Source: Rhabditoides inermis (taxonomy: Eukaryota; Nematoda; Chromadorea; Rhabditida; Rhabditidae). Taken from it: 64,000 nucleotides of DNA. The notes below the pieces were generated by a model, which saw only the letters and a list, made by a program, of their open reading frames with translations, searched no databases and was not told the DNA's origin. A program made the translations under genes and the position numbers. Below, piece by piece: positions 33,641 to 43,282 of this stretch. Location of the stretch: NCBI GenBank assembly GCA_963966185.1, contig CAWZYM010000350.1:158501-222500 (forward strand), read 5' to 3'. The first letter of the stretch is position 1. Each line of letters begins with the position of its first letter.

Positions 33641-36263
33641 TCTCCAGCATGTCTCCATCTCTATTCTTTTCACGCTCTCTTGCCGGCAGTTCCCACTCCT
33701 CTGTTGCCCATCTGCCAATCTCCTCTCCCTTGTTCAACGTGATCGGCTCGTCCGTTCTGTTCACTGCTCGAATCACGCTTTTGTTTTGAACCACCGTACA
33801 CAGTCCGCTTTCTATTCCCTTGTCCTTCACTGACCATAACACCATATCTCCTCCTCCTTGTCCTCGCACAGTCAGCTGTCGAACACCTCCAGCGGGTATG
33901 TAAACCCGTTCGACCGTCCTGACGGTTGCCTCTTCCGGCAGTGCTTTGGCTTCGACTTCATCCGTCACTTGAAATCGAAAAGTTCCTCCTGTCGTGAACT
34001 GCAGGGTGAGTCCCAGATCACACAAAGCACTAGTTCCCAATATGACCTCGTCGCTCTGGTTGTCAACCACGTGGAAGGTCACCTTCCTCCACCCCGTCTC
34101 CGCATTGCCCATCTTCATGTTCACCGTCACCAGCTCGTTTATCCTCAAGGCACTTCCTCCGTATCCCACCAGTCCTCTCCTCATGTCGTCTTCAGTTCTC
34201 TTATTCCAGCCATCTCCCTCTTCTACACCTTCTCTTATCTTCTCCCACTTGTCCTTCGCAATCACTGACGCCTCCGCACCTGAGTCCAATATTATTGTTA
34301 TCTTCTTGTTCAGGATGTGCGCCTCCGCCTTGCATCGGATCCCTGTCACCCTGCCATCCTTCTCCCCTTCCTTGTCGTTTCCTTCCGATCCCATCCGTTC
34401 GGTTCCTTGGTTTCCACTGTTCGTTTCTACCTTCTCCACGACCCTTCTCACAATCGGATTACGACTCGTACAGTTTCTCGCTATGTGTCCTCTCCCTCCA
34501 CACTTATTACACGTTATCATCGACATTGGGCCGCCCCCCCGCTTCGGCGTATCCCCTGTGCTCGTCGTCGATCCCGGATGCGGCGCACCCTCGCTCTTGT
34601 TGCCCGTCTTCTTGGGACAGTTCATCGTCACGTGTCCCACTTCATTGCAATTAAAACATCTTCTCAATGTCGTGTTATTGCGCCCTGTCTCCTTCGTTTG
34701 TTTCCCTCCTCCGTATGCATTGGACTCCCAAATCATCTTCGCTTGTTCGCTTTCGAATATCAATTTCTTAATTTTCTCGAACTGGTCTCCCTTCCTCGTT
34801 GACATAACTTCCTTGGCAATTTGCAACTTGTCGGGCCATTGTTGGATCTGAGCCATGACCATGTTTGTCAGATTAGCATCATTTGCCTTGTACTCGTTGT
34901 CGTCGTAGGCAATGTGTGCTTGTTTCTCTATCTCCTCAATGTACTTGCTCAACTTCTGTTCTTTCAGGGGCACCATGCTCCGCAGTTTAGCTATCGCACG
35001 GTATGAGCGCGTCTGCCTATCCTCCGTCAGCCTCGCCTTCAATGCTTCGAATACTCCGGCAACGTTGCCCTCGCGAATCTCCCTCGGCAATGTGTCTAGT
35101 TTCCCCGTTTCCCTCACTTTTGTTCGCAATATCTCCTTTTGTACCACGTCCGGCAGACGTCCGTACTTGAATTGGAACAGCACCCAGAATCTTTCCAATC
35201 CTTTCACTCCCACATCCTTTTTGATTGGTTCGATCTCGAAATCACTTCCCCTCAAATCGTATCCATGCCAGTCGTCTCTCCCTTCGTTCGCACCCACTCT
35301 TCTCATCTCCATACCTGAGCTCGACGTTGTCGGCCGGCTTGCCGTCGTCCTCCTGGTTGGCGTTCCCCTCGAACGACCCGTATCCCATCCGAAGTCCGGC
35401 GCCGTCCCTTCTGATGTACCCGGGTTCTGCAATTCTCCGTCTCCATCATCCCCTTCATGGTCTAGCCACCGCCTATCTTCACACTCAATGTCGTTGTTCT
35501 CGGCCTCGAATGACGCTTCGAGTTGGTCTCGACCGCGCTCCCTCTCCCACCGGTACTTCTCCTTGGCCATAATCTCCTCCAGGAGGGCTCGAGCCTCGTT
35601 CCCCCTCACGCCTTCGTCCAGGCGAATCTGCAATAGGATCTCGGTAGCTTTCTTTCCTTCATCCCACTCGTCCTTGAACTCCTTCATATTGTTCACACCC
35701 TCGTCATTCATCCACGTTTGTACCTCCTCCTTCCATTGCTCCGCTGTAATCAAGGCCTGTACCCTTCTGTCTGCCTCTCTGCCATTATTCGCTCCTATCA
35801 CCTCCATCATCTTTATCCACCTTTCTTTGTACTTCATCAGTGTCTCGTACTTCTTCCTCTCTTTTAATCCTTGTTCGGATGTCATCTCGAGTGTCATCCA
35901 TTCTTCTTCTACCTCCTCCATTGCTTCACTGATGTTCTTCACCGTTTCCGATATCACCCTGTACACTTCCTCCCTGACCGGATCACTTGTCTTATGGTTC
36001 TGTCGCAGCAACCCATCCACCCTCGTTGCCAGCAAGTTGTACTCCTCCCTTTTCTCTCTCATGTTCGCGATTCGTCCATGCATTTCATTCCTACTCACCA
36101 GGAACTGGTTGATTCCTTCGTTGTCGTTGCTCTTCTCGCTGGGCGCGGTGCTTCCCTCTCGGGACTTCGGCACCGACGTGTCCATCTCCTGGTGGATGTT
36201 GCTGTTGTCCGCTTTCTCGCTCATTGTCCTGCAATGTTTTGATTCCTCGTGTCCAAAGGTCAA
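33567..36263 (-). CDS. gag: Gypsy gag-protease polyprotein
   Basis: 898 codons. The N-terminal half is a charged, coiled-coil-rich capsid-like region. At about residues 534-547 and 584-597 are two CCHC zinc knuckles (CFNCNEVGHVTMNC and CNKCGGRGHIARNC) that bind RNA. An aspartic protease follows near 658 (IILDSGAEASVIA) with the downstream ILGTSALCDLG strand. The frame terminates at TGA before the pol frame, with a 163-bp tandem repeat beginning in its last codons. An in-frame Met near residue 15 (MSEKADNSNIH) could be the real start. Confidence 0.9.
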   Translation of the reverse strand: MTFGHEESKHCRTMSEKADNSNIHQEMDTSVPKSREGSTAPSEKSNDNEGINQFLVSRNEMHGRIANMREKREEYNLLATRVDGLLRQNHKTSDPVREEVYRVISETVKNISEAMEEVEEEWMTLEMTSEQGLKERKKYETLMKYKERWIKMMEVIGANNGREADRRVQALITAEQWKEEVQTWMNDEGVNNMKEFKDEWDEGKKATEILLQIRLDEGVRGNEARALLEEIMAKEKYRWERERGRDQLEASFEAENNDIECEDRRWLDHEGDDGDGELQNPGTSEGTAPDFGWDTGRSRGTPTRRTTASRPTTSSSGMEMRRVGANEGRDDWHGYDLRGSDFEIEPIKKDVGVKGLERFWVLFQFKYGRLPDVVQKEILRTKVRETGKLDTLPREIREGNVAGVFEALKARLTEDRQTRSYRAIAKLRSMVPLKEQKLSKYIEEIEKQAHIAYDDNEYKANDANLTNMVMAQIQQWPDKLQIAKEVMSTRKGDQFEKIKKLIFESEQAKMIWESNAYGGGKQTKETGRNNTTLRRCFNCNEVGHVTMNCPKKTGNKSEGAPHPGSTTSTGDTPKRGGGPMSMITCNKCGGRGHIARNCTSRNPIVRRVVEKVETNSGNQGTERMGSEGNDKEGEKDGRVTGIRCKAEAHILNKKITIILDSGAEASVIAKDKWEKIREGVEEGDGWNKRTEDDMRRGLVGYGGSALRINELVTVNMKMGNAETGWRKVTFHVVDNQSDEVILGTSALCDLGLTLQFTTGGTFRFQVTDEVEAKALPEEATVRTVERVYIPAGGVRQLTVRGQGGGDMVLWSVKDKGIESGLCTVVQNKSVIRAVNRTDEPITLNKGEEIGRWATEEWELPAREREKNRDGDMLERRVDRTSRIDGSVLNRGTQKISMA

Positions 36264-36310
36264 TCAATAATCGCGCGAAATGTCCGTTTCGAAACTGAGT
36301 TCGGCCCCCA

Positions 36311-37105
36311 TGTACGTTCCAGTTTGGTTCTGGTCCGTGTTGGGTGTATTCAAACACACCCCACCAATTGAAACAATTGGAATTAATCACAATAAAACAC
36401 TACGCGCGTTCGCGAAGTAGTGTAATTTGCGTATCACCACACAGTGCGTTCGCAGCTGTGGATAGACAGAGTCAATGATTTGCACGCGTTCGCGTACACA
36501 AATCAGGTCGTGAAACGACTAGTGATGCGTTCGCATACACTAGCGCTTGATGATTTCAACGAGGCCCACGCGTTCGCGTACAGGCCTCGCTCCTCGCTCC
36601 TCGCTCCTTGCTCCAAAAGATAGACGCCGAGTAGGACGCCTCGGTATGTCGCAACCGATAAGGTATAGACAGAGTACCACGGGGATTGATGCAGCAATTT
36701 ATTATCACCACCTCGAAACCACGATTCACGAACAACTGAATAACAATACACAAAACCACTCTTACGTGGACGATAAGATATCAACACCGTATACAACACA
36801 GGCAGTGGCGCGAGATTTAAACATACAAAGGCACTCTAGACAAAATCAATATAACATATGTGCGCGTACCAAAACAACAAGGCTAGCCGAGGCTGCCAGA
36901 CTACATACAAAAGCACATGTGTGTCAAATGCAACAAACTACAATCAACGAGTCCGCTCTCTCTTATCTCCCCACTCCGGGGTTCATTCACGACTGTCGTC
37001 CATCGCGGCGATAGGGCCGGAAACGCTGCTGGTCCTTGTCTCCCTTGTACTTCCTCTCCTGATCGCGTCTGAACGGCCTTTCCTTCTCTTCCTTCCTCTT
37101 GTACA
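36311..37105 (-). repeat. 5' long terminal repeat of the Gypsy element
   Basis: 795 bp copy upstream of gag on the minus strand. The hairpin array lies at 36397-36589, near the end of the LTR that adjoins gag (R/U5 side). ACGA follows at 37106-37109. Confidence 0.93.
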
Positions 37106-37441
37106 ACGACTTGGTGAGGGAATTCAAGATGTGTTTTCGAGTGAACAAAATGGAAAATCGTTGGGGTGTGTTTCAGTGCCATAATTCTTCACTCTCCCCC
37201 TCCGCATAGTGAATCTTTCGAATGGGAAGGTTTCCTTTACCTGTACCTATATGTGTTTTCACCTACTCCTCCTTCACTACTCGGCTGCTGCCATGGGCCA
37301 CTGATTACTGTACTAGAGTGATTGATTTCTATTGAGCATTTCTCCATTGATCGACATGTTTCCAGGACATTCGCACCACACGCGAGGGCGCTCTGCTCGA
37401 CTGTGAGGACCTCTACGTGGCTGGTGGCAAGGTGAGAGGGA

Positions 37442-37530
<89 letters not shown>

Positions 37531-39297
37531 CCCCCTTCCAGACCTTCATCTACACAGAGGACCCCGAGGCGTCGCTGAGTGTTCGGCTCTCGCGCTACGC
37601 CCAGCAGAACACGATTCCCGCCGTCCACCTCGGAGCCGAGAAGACGTACCTCGGAGCCGAGAGCGATTACGAGACGGTGAGTCTCTCTGTCTCTGTCTCT
37701 GTCTCTGTCTCTGTCTCTGTCTCTGTCTCTGTCTCTGTCTCTGTCTCTGTCTCTGTCTCTGTCTCTGTCTCTGTCTCTGTCTCTGTCTCTGTCTCTGTCT
37801 CTGTCTCTGTCTCTGTCTCTGTCTCTGTCTCTGTCTCTGTCTCTGTCTCTGTCTCTGTCTCTGTCTCTGTCTCTGTCTCTGTCTCTGTCTCTGTCTCTGT
37901 CTCTGTCTCTGTCTCTGTCTCTGTCTCTGTCTCTGTCTCTGTCTCTGTCTCTGTCTCTGCCTCTGCCTCTGTCTCTGTCTCTGTCTCTGTCTCTGTCTCT
38001 GCCTCTGCCTCTGCCTCTGCCTCTGTCTCTGTCTCTGTCTCTGTCTCTGTCTCTGTCTCTGTCGTTGTCTCTGTCTCTGTCTCTGTCTCTGTCTCTGTCT
38101 CTGTCTCTGTCTCTGTCTCTGTCTCTGTCTCTCTGTCTCTCTCTGTCTCTCTCTTTCTCTCACTCTCTCCCATTCCTCGTTCAGCGGCGCGCCTATCACA
38201 ACAACTTCCTCGCAGCGGTGGCGCCCTGGTGGACTAGCAGTCCGGTGGTCTACAATCAGGTGGGAAGAGAGAGACGACAGAGAGAGAGCACAGAAGGAAG
38301 GGAGAGAGAGGAAGAGAGAGAGAGAGCACAGTAGGAGAGGAGAGAGGAGAGAGAGCACAGAAGGAAGGGAGAGAGAGATTTCCAGCTGACTGTCCTCCCG
38401 TCGCTGTGCAAGCTTCTCACCGACTTCGTCTCGGCCACCCAGCCCAAGAACCTCGAGGTGTTCGACGTCCTGTTCGTCGCTCCCGACTACCAGGTTCGGA
38501 GGTCTTCCCCCCTCCCCCCCTCTCTCTCTCTCTCTCCTCTTCCCTCTCTCTCCCCTCTCACCCCCTTTTTTCCAGCCACTCCATCACCTTCTCCGCTCAG
38601 CTGCCGCGCAGTCCTATCATCTGTGGTGAGTATCTAGTTTAATAAGTGCTTTGGTAAATTACTATACACACAATATGTACTGTATGTATAGTTCTACATA
38701 TTGTTTTGTTCTCTGCTACAGACTTTGTGTCGCATCAAACAAGAGTGGTTCTTGAAAAAGAAGCAAAATTAACGGAAAATGCAGGTGGAACCGTGCCGTG
38801 TCTGATGTGGGCGGGAACGGCGCGCCGTCCGTGCCGCTCGACGGAACCATCTACACACGCGAGCTGGTCGAGAGCGACGAGGTGAGTGAGGGAGGGAGGG
38901 AGGGAGAGAGAGAGAGAGAGTGTGTGAGAGAGAGGGGGGGAGAGAGAGAGATCCCTTCCCTCCAGTTCCTGGCCGCTTCGTCAGTGAAGATCGTTTCCCG
39001 CAAGCGCAGCGACTCCCACACCACCGCCGACACTGACACGGATGCGAACATGCTGCCCGTGCACAAGTACCACATGTGAGTCTCTCTCTCTCTCTCTCTC
39101 CCCCTCTCTCTCTCTGTCTGTCTGTCTCTCTCTGTCTCTCTCTCTCTCTCTCTCTCACCCACTATCTCGTACGTGTACCACATGTTGGTCTGTTCCCTCG
39201 CAATTCGCAATCGGAAAGTGCACCGCTGGCCTCTTGTCTCTGTAGGCTGCAGGCTCTGGGAGAGAGTATAGAAGGAAAGAGAGTGTGCGGCGGCTGA
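37106..39297 (+). pseudogene. F-box protein gene, 3' part
   Basis: The last codons of exon 3 (to 37113) precede exons 37375-37431, 37542-37676, 38185-38259, 38386-38493, 38576-38625, 38785-38881, 38966-39075 and 39246-39297 (TGA). All are phase-consistent with the 5' part; the uninterrupted protein would be 341 aa. The C-terminal region (RLSRYAQQNTIPAVHLGAEK, AAVAPWWTSSPVVYNQ, VSDVGGNGAPSVPLDGTIY) should be the substrate-recognition part. It has no leucine-rich repeats or WD repeats that I can see. One intron holds a roughly 440-bp (CTCTGT)n array and most others hold GA or CT tracts next to the splice sites. There is no sign of decay apart from the insertion, so the insertion looks recent. 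Confidence 0.8.
37677..38130. repeat. (CTCTGT)n hexanucleotide array in an F-box gene intron
   Basis: About 70 near-perfect CTCTGT units start a few bases after the GTGAGT donor at 37677, with a few CTCTGC variants near 37960-38030. It creates long artificial Ser-Val, Thr-Glu and Arg-Gln frames on both strands that are not genes. Confidence 0.95.
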
Positions 39298-39532
39298 GCG
39301 GGAGCGCCTGGCCAGACCAGTTCTTTGTTCACGATAGAGCTGCGCAACTGATTACTAAACATTTATTCATAAACACAATCATGTTCCGCGACGTACGCCC
39401 TTAATGGTTGGGAAAGACAATATAACACAATTCCAATTTCAATTCCAATGTTAGCGATGGCAAATAAGCGAGTCAACGTAAGTGGTAAGATGAGGCATGT
39501 CGCCTGTTGATTGAGTGTTGAGTGGTGCGCAT
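39298..39532. other. Short convergent spacer
   Basis: It lies between the F-box gene and the 579-aa gene. AATAAATG on the minus strand (39361-39368) is a plausible poly(A) signal for the latter. Confidence 0.5.
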
Positions 39533-40482
39533 TCACCGCCCCGACCCGGCATACTTCTGAATCCGTAGCGGCGCGTTCGTAAGAGGATAGCACTTGTACG
39601 ACTTGAGGTACTTGGCAAAGTCGGCGCGCATCGGGCCCTAGGTGTACGGTATGTACAGTATCCATGGACTCTACAGTACCTTGTAGTCGTCGATGATCTC
39701 GTCGTAGCAGGTGAACTCGAACGCCACCCCGGCCGGCTTGTACTCGGTGTGCAGATGGTAGTCCACCTGCCGGCTCTCGTCCACGTCCACAGCATCGTAG
39801 ATGAGCTGCTGCACCGGGGTAGAACTGGAATGAAGTTACGGTGTCTCCGTTTTTTTCTCGGCAGTCAATGCACAATATACAGTCGTTGTTTGTCCTGACT
39901 CTGTCAAGACTCTTGTCCTCTTTCCGATTTTTTCTCGTATCTTTTTAGTGAATAGGGATCAATACCAGCAAACAATACAGTATTACAAAAGATCCAGTAC
40001 CCACCACATCTTCCCTTCGAAACTCTTCAGAGACTAACCGCACCTCAACTCCCTTATAGCCTGCGCCGGAGCGATAGTTTTCGATCTACCTCGCTTGCAG
40101 TTCGAAACACGGTACCATAACCGTCTGCCTCTCTTGTTTTGCGTGCTATTGCCGAGAGCTGACTCTCCGTCTTCCTCTGATCTACCTCACAGCGCGCAAC
40201 TTATTGCGAGAATAGAACTATACGCACACCCACCACATCTTCCAAGCGTAGTCGTAGTCTTTGGGAGCGGGGTGAGCGAGTCGCAGCCGCGCGTTGACGG
40301 GCATGTGGCCGCCGCGTCGGGCGGACGGGATCGAGTGGTAGAGCACGGGCTGGCGAGAGTGGACAAAGTGGAACTGAAAACACACACACACGCTACGTGA
40401 TCCGTATGGACCTATGGACACTACGTGGGACTGTAAACACTACGTGATGACCTCACTCTTTATCTATCGAGAGAGAGAGAGG

Positions 40483-40525
<43 letters not shown>

Positions 40526-42775
40526 CTCACGCTGTTCTCCGCTTCGGCCTCGCTGCCCACGTATCCCATGTAGTGATCGCCGTGCAGTCTGTCCAGCTGC
40601 GGAATGTAGCCCATGTGCGAGAAGAAACTGGAATCGGACGATTTCGATGATCTCCGTCCATCACTCCATTTCGCACTTTCCGTGTAGTTTCCGCGTGAAA
40701 AAAGAGAAACATAAAAGCACGTACGTACGTTTTACTAAAACGTGTAGCGATGTGCGTAAGTGGAAAAATGTAGTCATGGACGCAGCATCACAACCACACT
40801 CACATGTAATGTCCGCGGGGTCGCTTTCCATCGACGGGATCGACGATCAGATCGAGCCGCCACGTGGCAATGCTCTCCGGCACCTGTGCCAACTCTCCGC
40901 GCCACACGCCCTGCTGGCGGTACGCCTCCCGCGCGTACTCGGCGCGCACGCGCTCCATCCGCGCCGCCTCCGACCGCCTCTGCGCGTCCACCCACTCGAG
41001 CAGCTCCTGTCGCAGACGCGCATCGCCACACGTCTCCGCGCGCGCGCGCAGCTCGCGCAGCCGCGCCTCGCAGTCGCCCGTTTTCTGCCAGTGGTGCGAC
41101 CCGTTCGGCGACTAGAACATTGATTGAAAATGAGGATTCTGTTTCTTCTGTGAACCACTCCCTCTGCTATCTCATTGTTCGTGCGCGTTCGCGTGTCTCA
41201 CCGTCCCGATGGCGCTGATCCACTCGTCGAACTCGTCCTCGTCGTCGGCGTCGTTGCCCGTCTGCTTCTGCGCCTCGATCGAATCATGAAGGGCGGCAAC
41301 GTCGTCGAGGTGCTCAAATATCTCTAGTTACGTATGCATCTTTCGCCTTTTTCCCACGGTCAGTGACGCGTTTCAGAGCCTGCTGTGCGCATGGCCAAAA
41401 CACGCTGATTCTAACCTGTCTGTCTTCGACCTTGTTGGGGCTCTGATCGTGCGGTCGGTCCAAGATGTACTCGCTAAACTGCTCCTCCTTGTCGAGCGAG
41501 TCGTTGATCAGAGCGAGATCGGAATGTACCTGCATCGGGGGATGTGGGGTACTGTAGATTACCGTAACCTACATTCTGCGGCGTCTTCATTTCACCGTGC
41601 GCGGCAGCTCCCGGAGTGACGTTCTGGCGATCCATCTCGTAGTTGCTGTACGGGCCGTTCTTGTCGAGCGAGTCGTTGATCAGAGCGATGTCGGACTGTA
41701 CCTGCATTAAGGGGATGTGGGGTACTGTATATTACCGTAACCTACGCACCTTTTCTGTCTCCGGCGTAGGGAATACGTCGACCGCTGCCGCCTTCGGAGT
41801 GACGCTCCGATCATACGGCTGGTCCAGGATATACTCGCTGAACTGCTCCTCCTTGGCGAACGAGTCGTTGAGCTGAGCGAGGTCGAAATCCGACTGTACC
41901 TGAATCTCGGGATCTAGAGTACTGTGAACTACCGTAATATACGCACCTTTTCCGTCTCCGGCGTTGGGAATACGTCGAGCGAGGCCGTCTTCGGAGTGAG
42001 GTTCTGGTCGGGGCGATGCATGTCGTCAGCGCGATCCATCATGTAGTCGCTGTATGGGCCGTTCCCGTGAAGCAAGTCGTTGGGAGTGTCGAGTTCGCAC
42101 TGAATCGAGACCTTAAAATTTCGTTTGATCCACACATGGCAAATGTAAATTACTGAGCCACTCGGCGGCACAATAAGCACAATAGCGAAAGCAGTCTGCG
42201 GGCTCTCATTCGCACTCCATTCACTCGGTTCGTCCGCAGTAACCATACCATTCTTCCGCATCACACATCTCGTTTTTTAAAGTTTCGCAGATCATTCACA
42301 CAGTGGTTGCGCAGAAGGGACCCTCTGTGTGAATGATCTGGGCGCGCTGTGTCACTATGCGGGCTGCTGCGATCACACTACGCACTCACATGCTGCGTCG
42401 ATGGCTCGTCGTAGCCGACCGCAACCGGTTCGTCCGTCATCTCACACTCTGTCTCGTAGACGTGGTTGGGGTTGCCGAAGCTCAACGGCTCCTGCTTCTT
42501 GCCACGGAAAATTCGACGGCACTTCTGTCCGACTTTTTTCACAGTGTTCTCGACTTTCTTGAACGTCTGGCGGATGCCCTTCTTCTTGTACTCGTAGTCC
42601 GAATCGGGGCCGAGGAACGTTTTCTGAACACGTTTTGGGAATACTAGGGTGTAGTAGTGGCTTACGTTGGCGCAGTACTCGGAGCGTGTATTCGAGGACT
42701 GCTCGCGGTGCCTGGATGGCAACGGGTCAGGAATCAACGAGAGGGACAGGGAGAGACGAGGGAATACCTTGTCAT
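39533..42775 (-). CDS. Uncharacterised 579-aa protein with four repeated exons
   Basis: Thirteen exons join in frame: 42768-42775, 42666-42711, 42390-42623, 41947-42099, 41750-41899, 41573-41701, 41416-41529, 41202-41312, 40804-41111, 40531-40627, 40234-40373, 39680-39824 and 39533-39637. The N-terminal part is basic (RQTFKKVENTVKKVGQKCRR). Four consecutive phase-0 exons of 38-51 codons repeat a motif of the type NDSLDK-(NGPYS/EEQFS)-(NY/EY)-x-(M/L)DR followed by TPK-A and VFPTPETEK. The second half is a conserved-looking domain (WRLDLIVDPVDGKRPRGHYI, FFSHMGYIPQLDRLHGDHYM, LYHSIPSARRGGHMP, GVAFEFTCYDEIIDDYK). No signal peptide or transmembrane segment is visible, so it is probably intracellular. 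I do not recognise the family. Confidence 0.75.
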
Positions 42776-42971
42776 GGCGAGAGTCTGAGCAAACCGCGCG
42801 CGGCGGGCGAGTGGGGCGATGTGAAAGGATCTCGGTGAAATGCGGCTGGCATTCCTGGCACGTCAACGGCACAAAGTGTGTGGAAATGACCGGGAATAGG
42901 GAAATGAATAGTGATGCAAAGTAAACTCACGCGCAGATTTTCACCATACTTCTCGAGTCGATTCGAAAGAC

Positions 42972-43158
42972 GTGTTCCAAAGCCATTCGGGAATGTTTCA
43001 ACGGACTGGCATTAAGACTGATATCATGTCAGGCCATTTCAGTGACATCGGCTGCGATGACGCGTGGCTGTTGGGCTGTGCGGCTGCCCGGATCGAGCTC
43101 GGACCGCGCTCCGCTGTCACTCACACCGGCGTCAAGAAGCTACTCGAGGTGCGCGTCT
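42972..43158 (+). CDS. Possible isolated exon
   Basis: An open stretch reads MSGHFSDIGCDDAWLLGCAA and ARIELGPRSAVTHTGVKKLL before a GTGCGC donor and a CT tract. It ends in phase 0, which fits the first supported exon of the plus-strand gene at 47223. If they belong together, the lectin gene 43283-46693 would lie inside the intron on the other strand. No other evidence links them. Confidence 0.25.
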
Positions 43159-43178
43159 CCCTCATTCCATCTCTCTCT

Positions 43179-43209
<31 letters not shown>

Positions 43210-43282
43210 TTATTTCGCCACTTGTGTAGTGCAATATGTTTTATCGACAAGTTATAAGAATGAGTGCACAAACACGAGATAG

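Larger units (their letters stand above)
27675..37105 (-). mobile_element. Gypsy-type LTR retrotransposon, apparently recent
   Basis: Two direct repeats of 795 bp (27675-28469 and 36311-37105) start TGTACG and end TTGTACA. The 4-bp ACGA flanks the element on both sides (27671-27674 and 37106-37109). On the minus strand the order is 5' LTR, gag-protease (36263-33567), a diverged LTR-like block (33260-32460), pol (32460-28351) and 3' LTR. The integrase follows RT and RNase H, which defines the Gypsy/Ty3 order. A candidate primer-binding site starting TGGGGGCCG follows the 5' LTR, and a purine-rich AAGGGAGGCGG precedes the 3' LTR. The LTRs appear identical, implying a young insertion. No envelope-like frame is seen. 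Confidence 0.93.

Noticed and set aside
34912..36270. 452-codon plus-strand frame opposite gag
   Set aside because: Antisense shadow of the gag-protease frame; the minus strand carries zinc knuckles and a protease motif.
29500..36300. Envelope gene or retrovirus
   Set aside because: No third frame with signal peptide and transmembrane anchor exists between pol and the LTR; the element is a Gypsy-type retrotransposon.
37667..38358. Long Ser-Val, Thr-Glu and Arg-Gln open frames on both strands
   Set aside because: They are translations of the (CTCTGT)n microsatellite in an intron; no codon bias or splice support.
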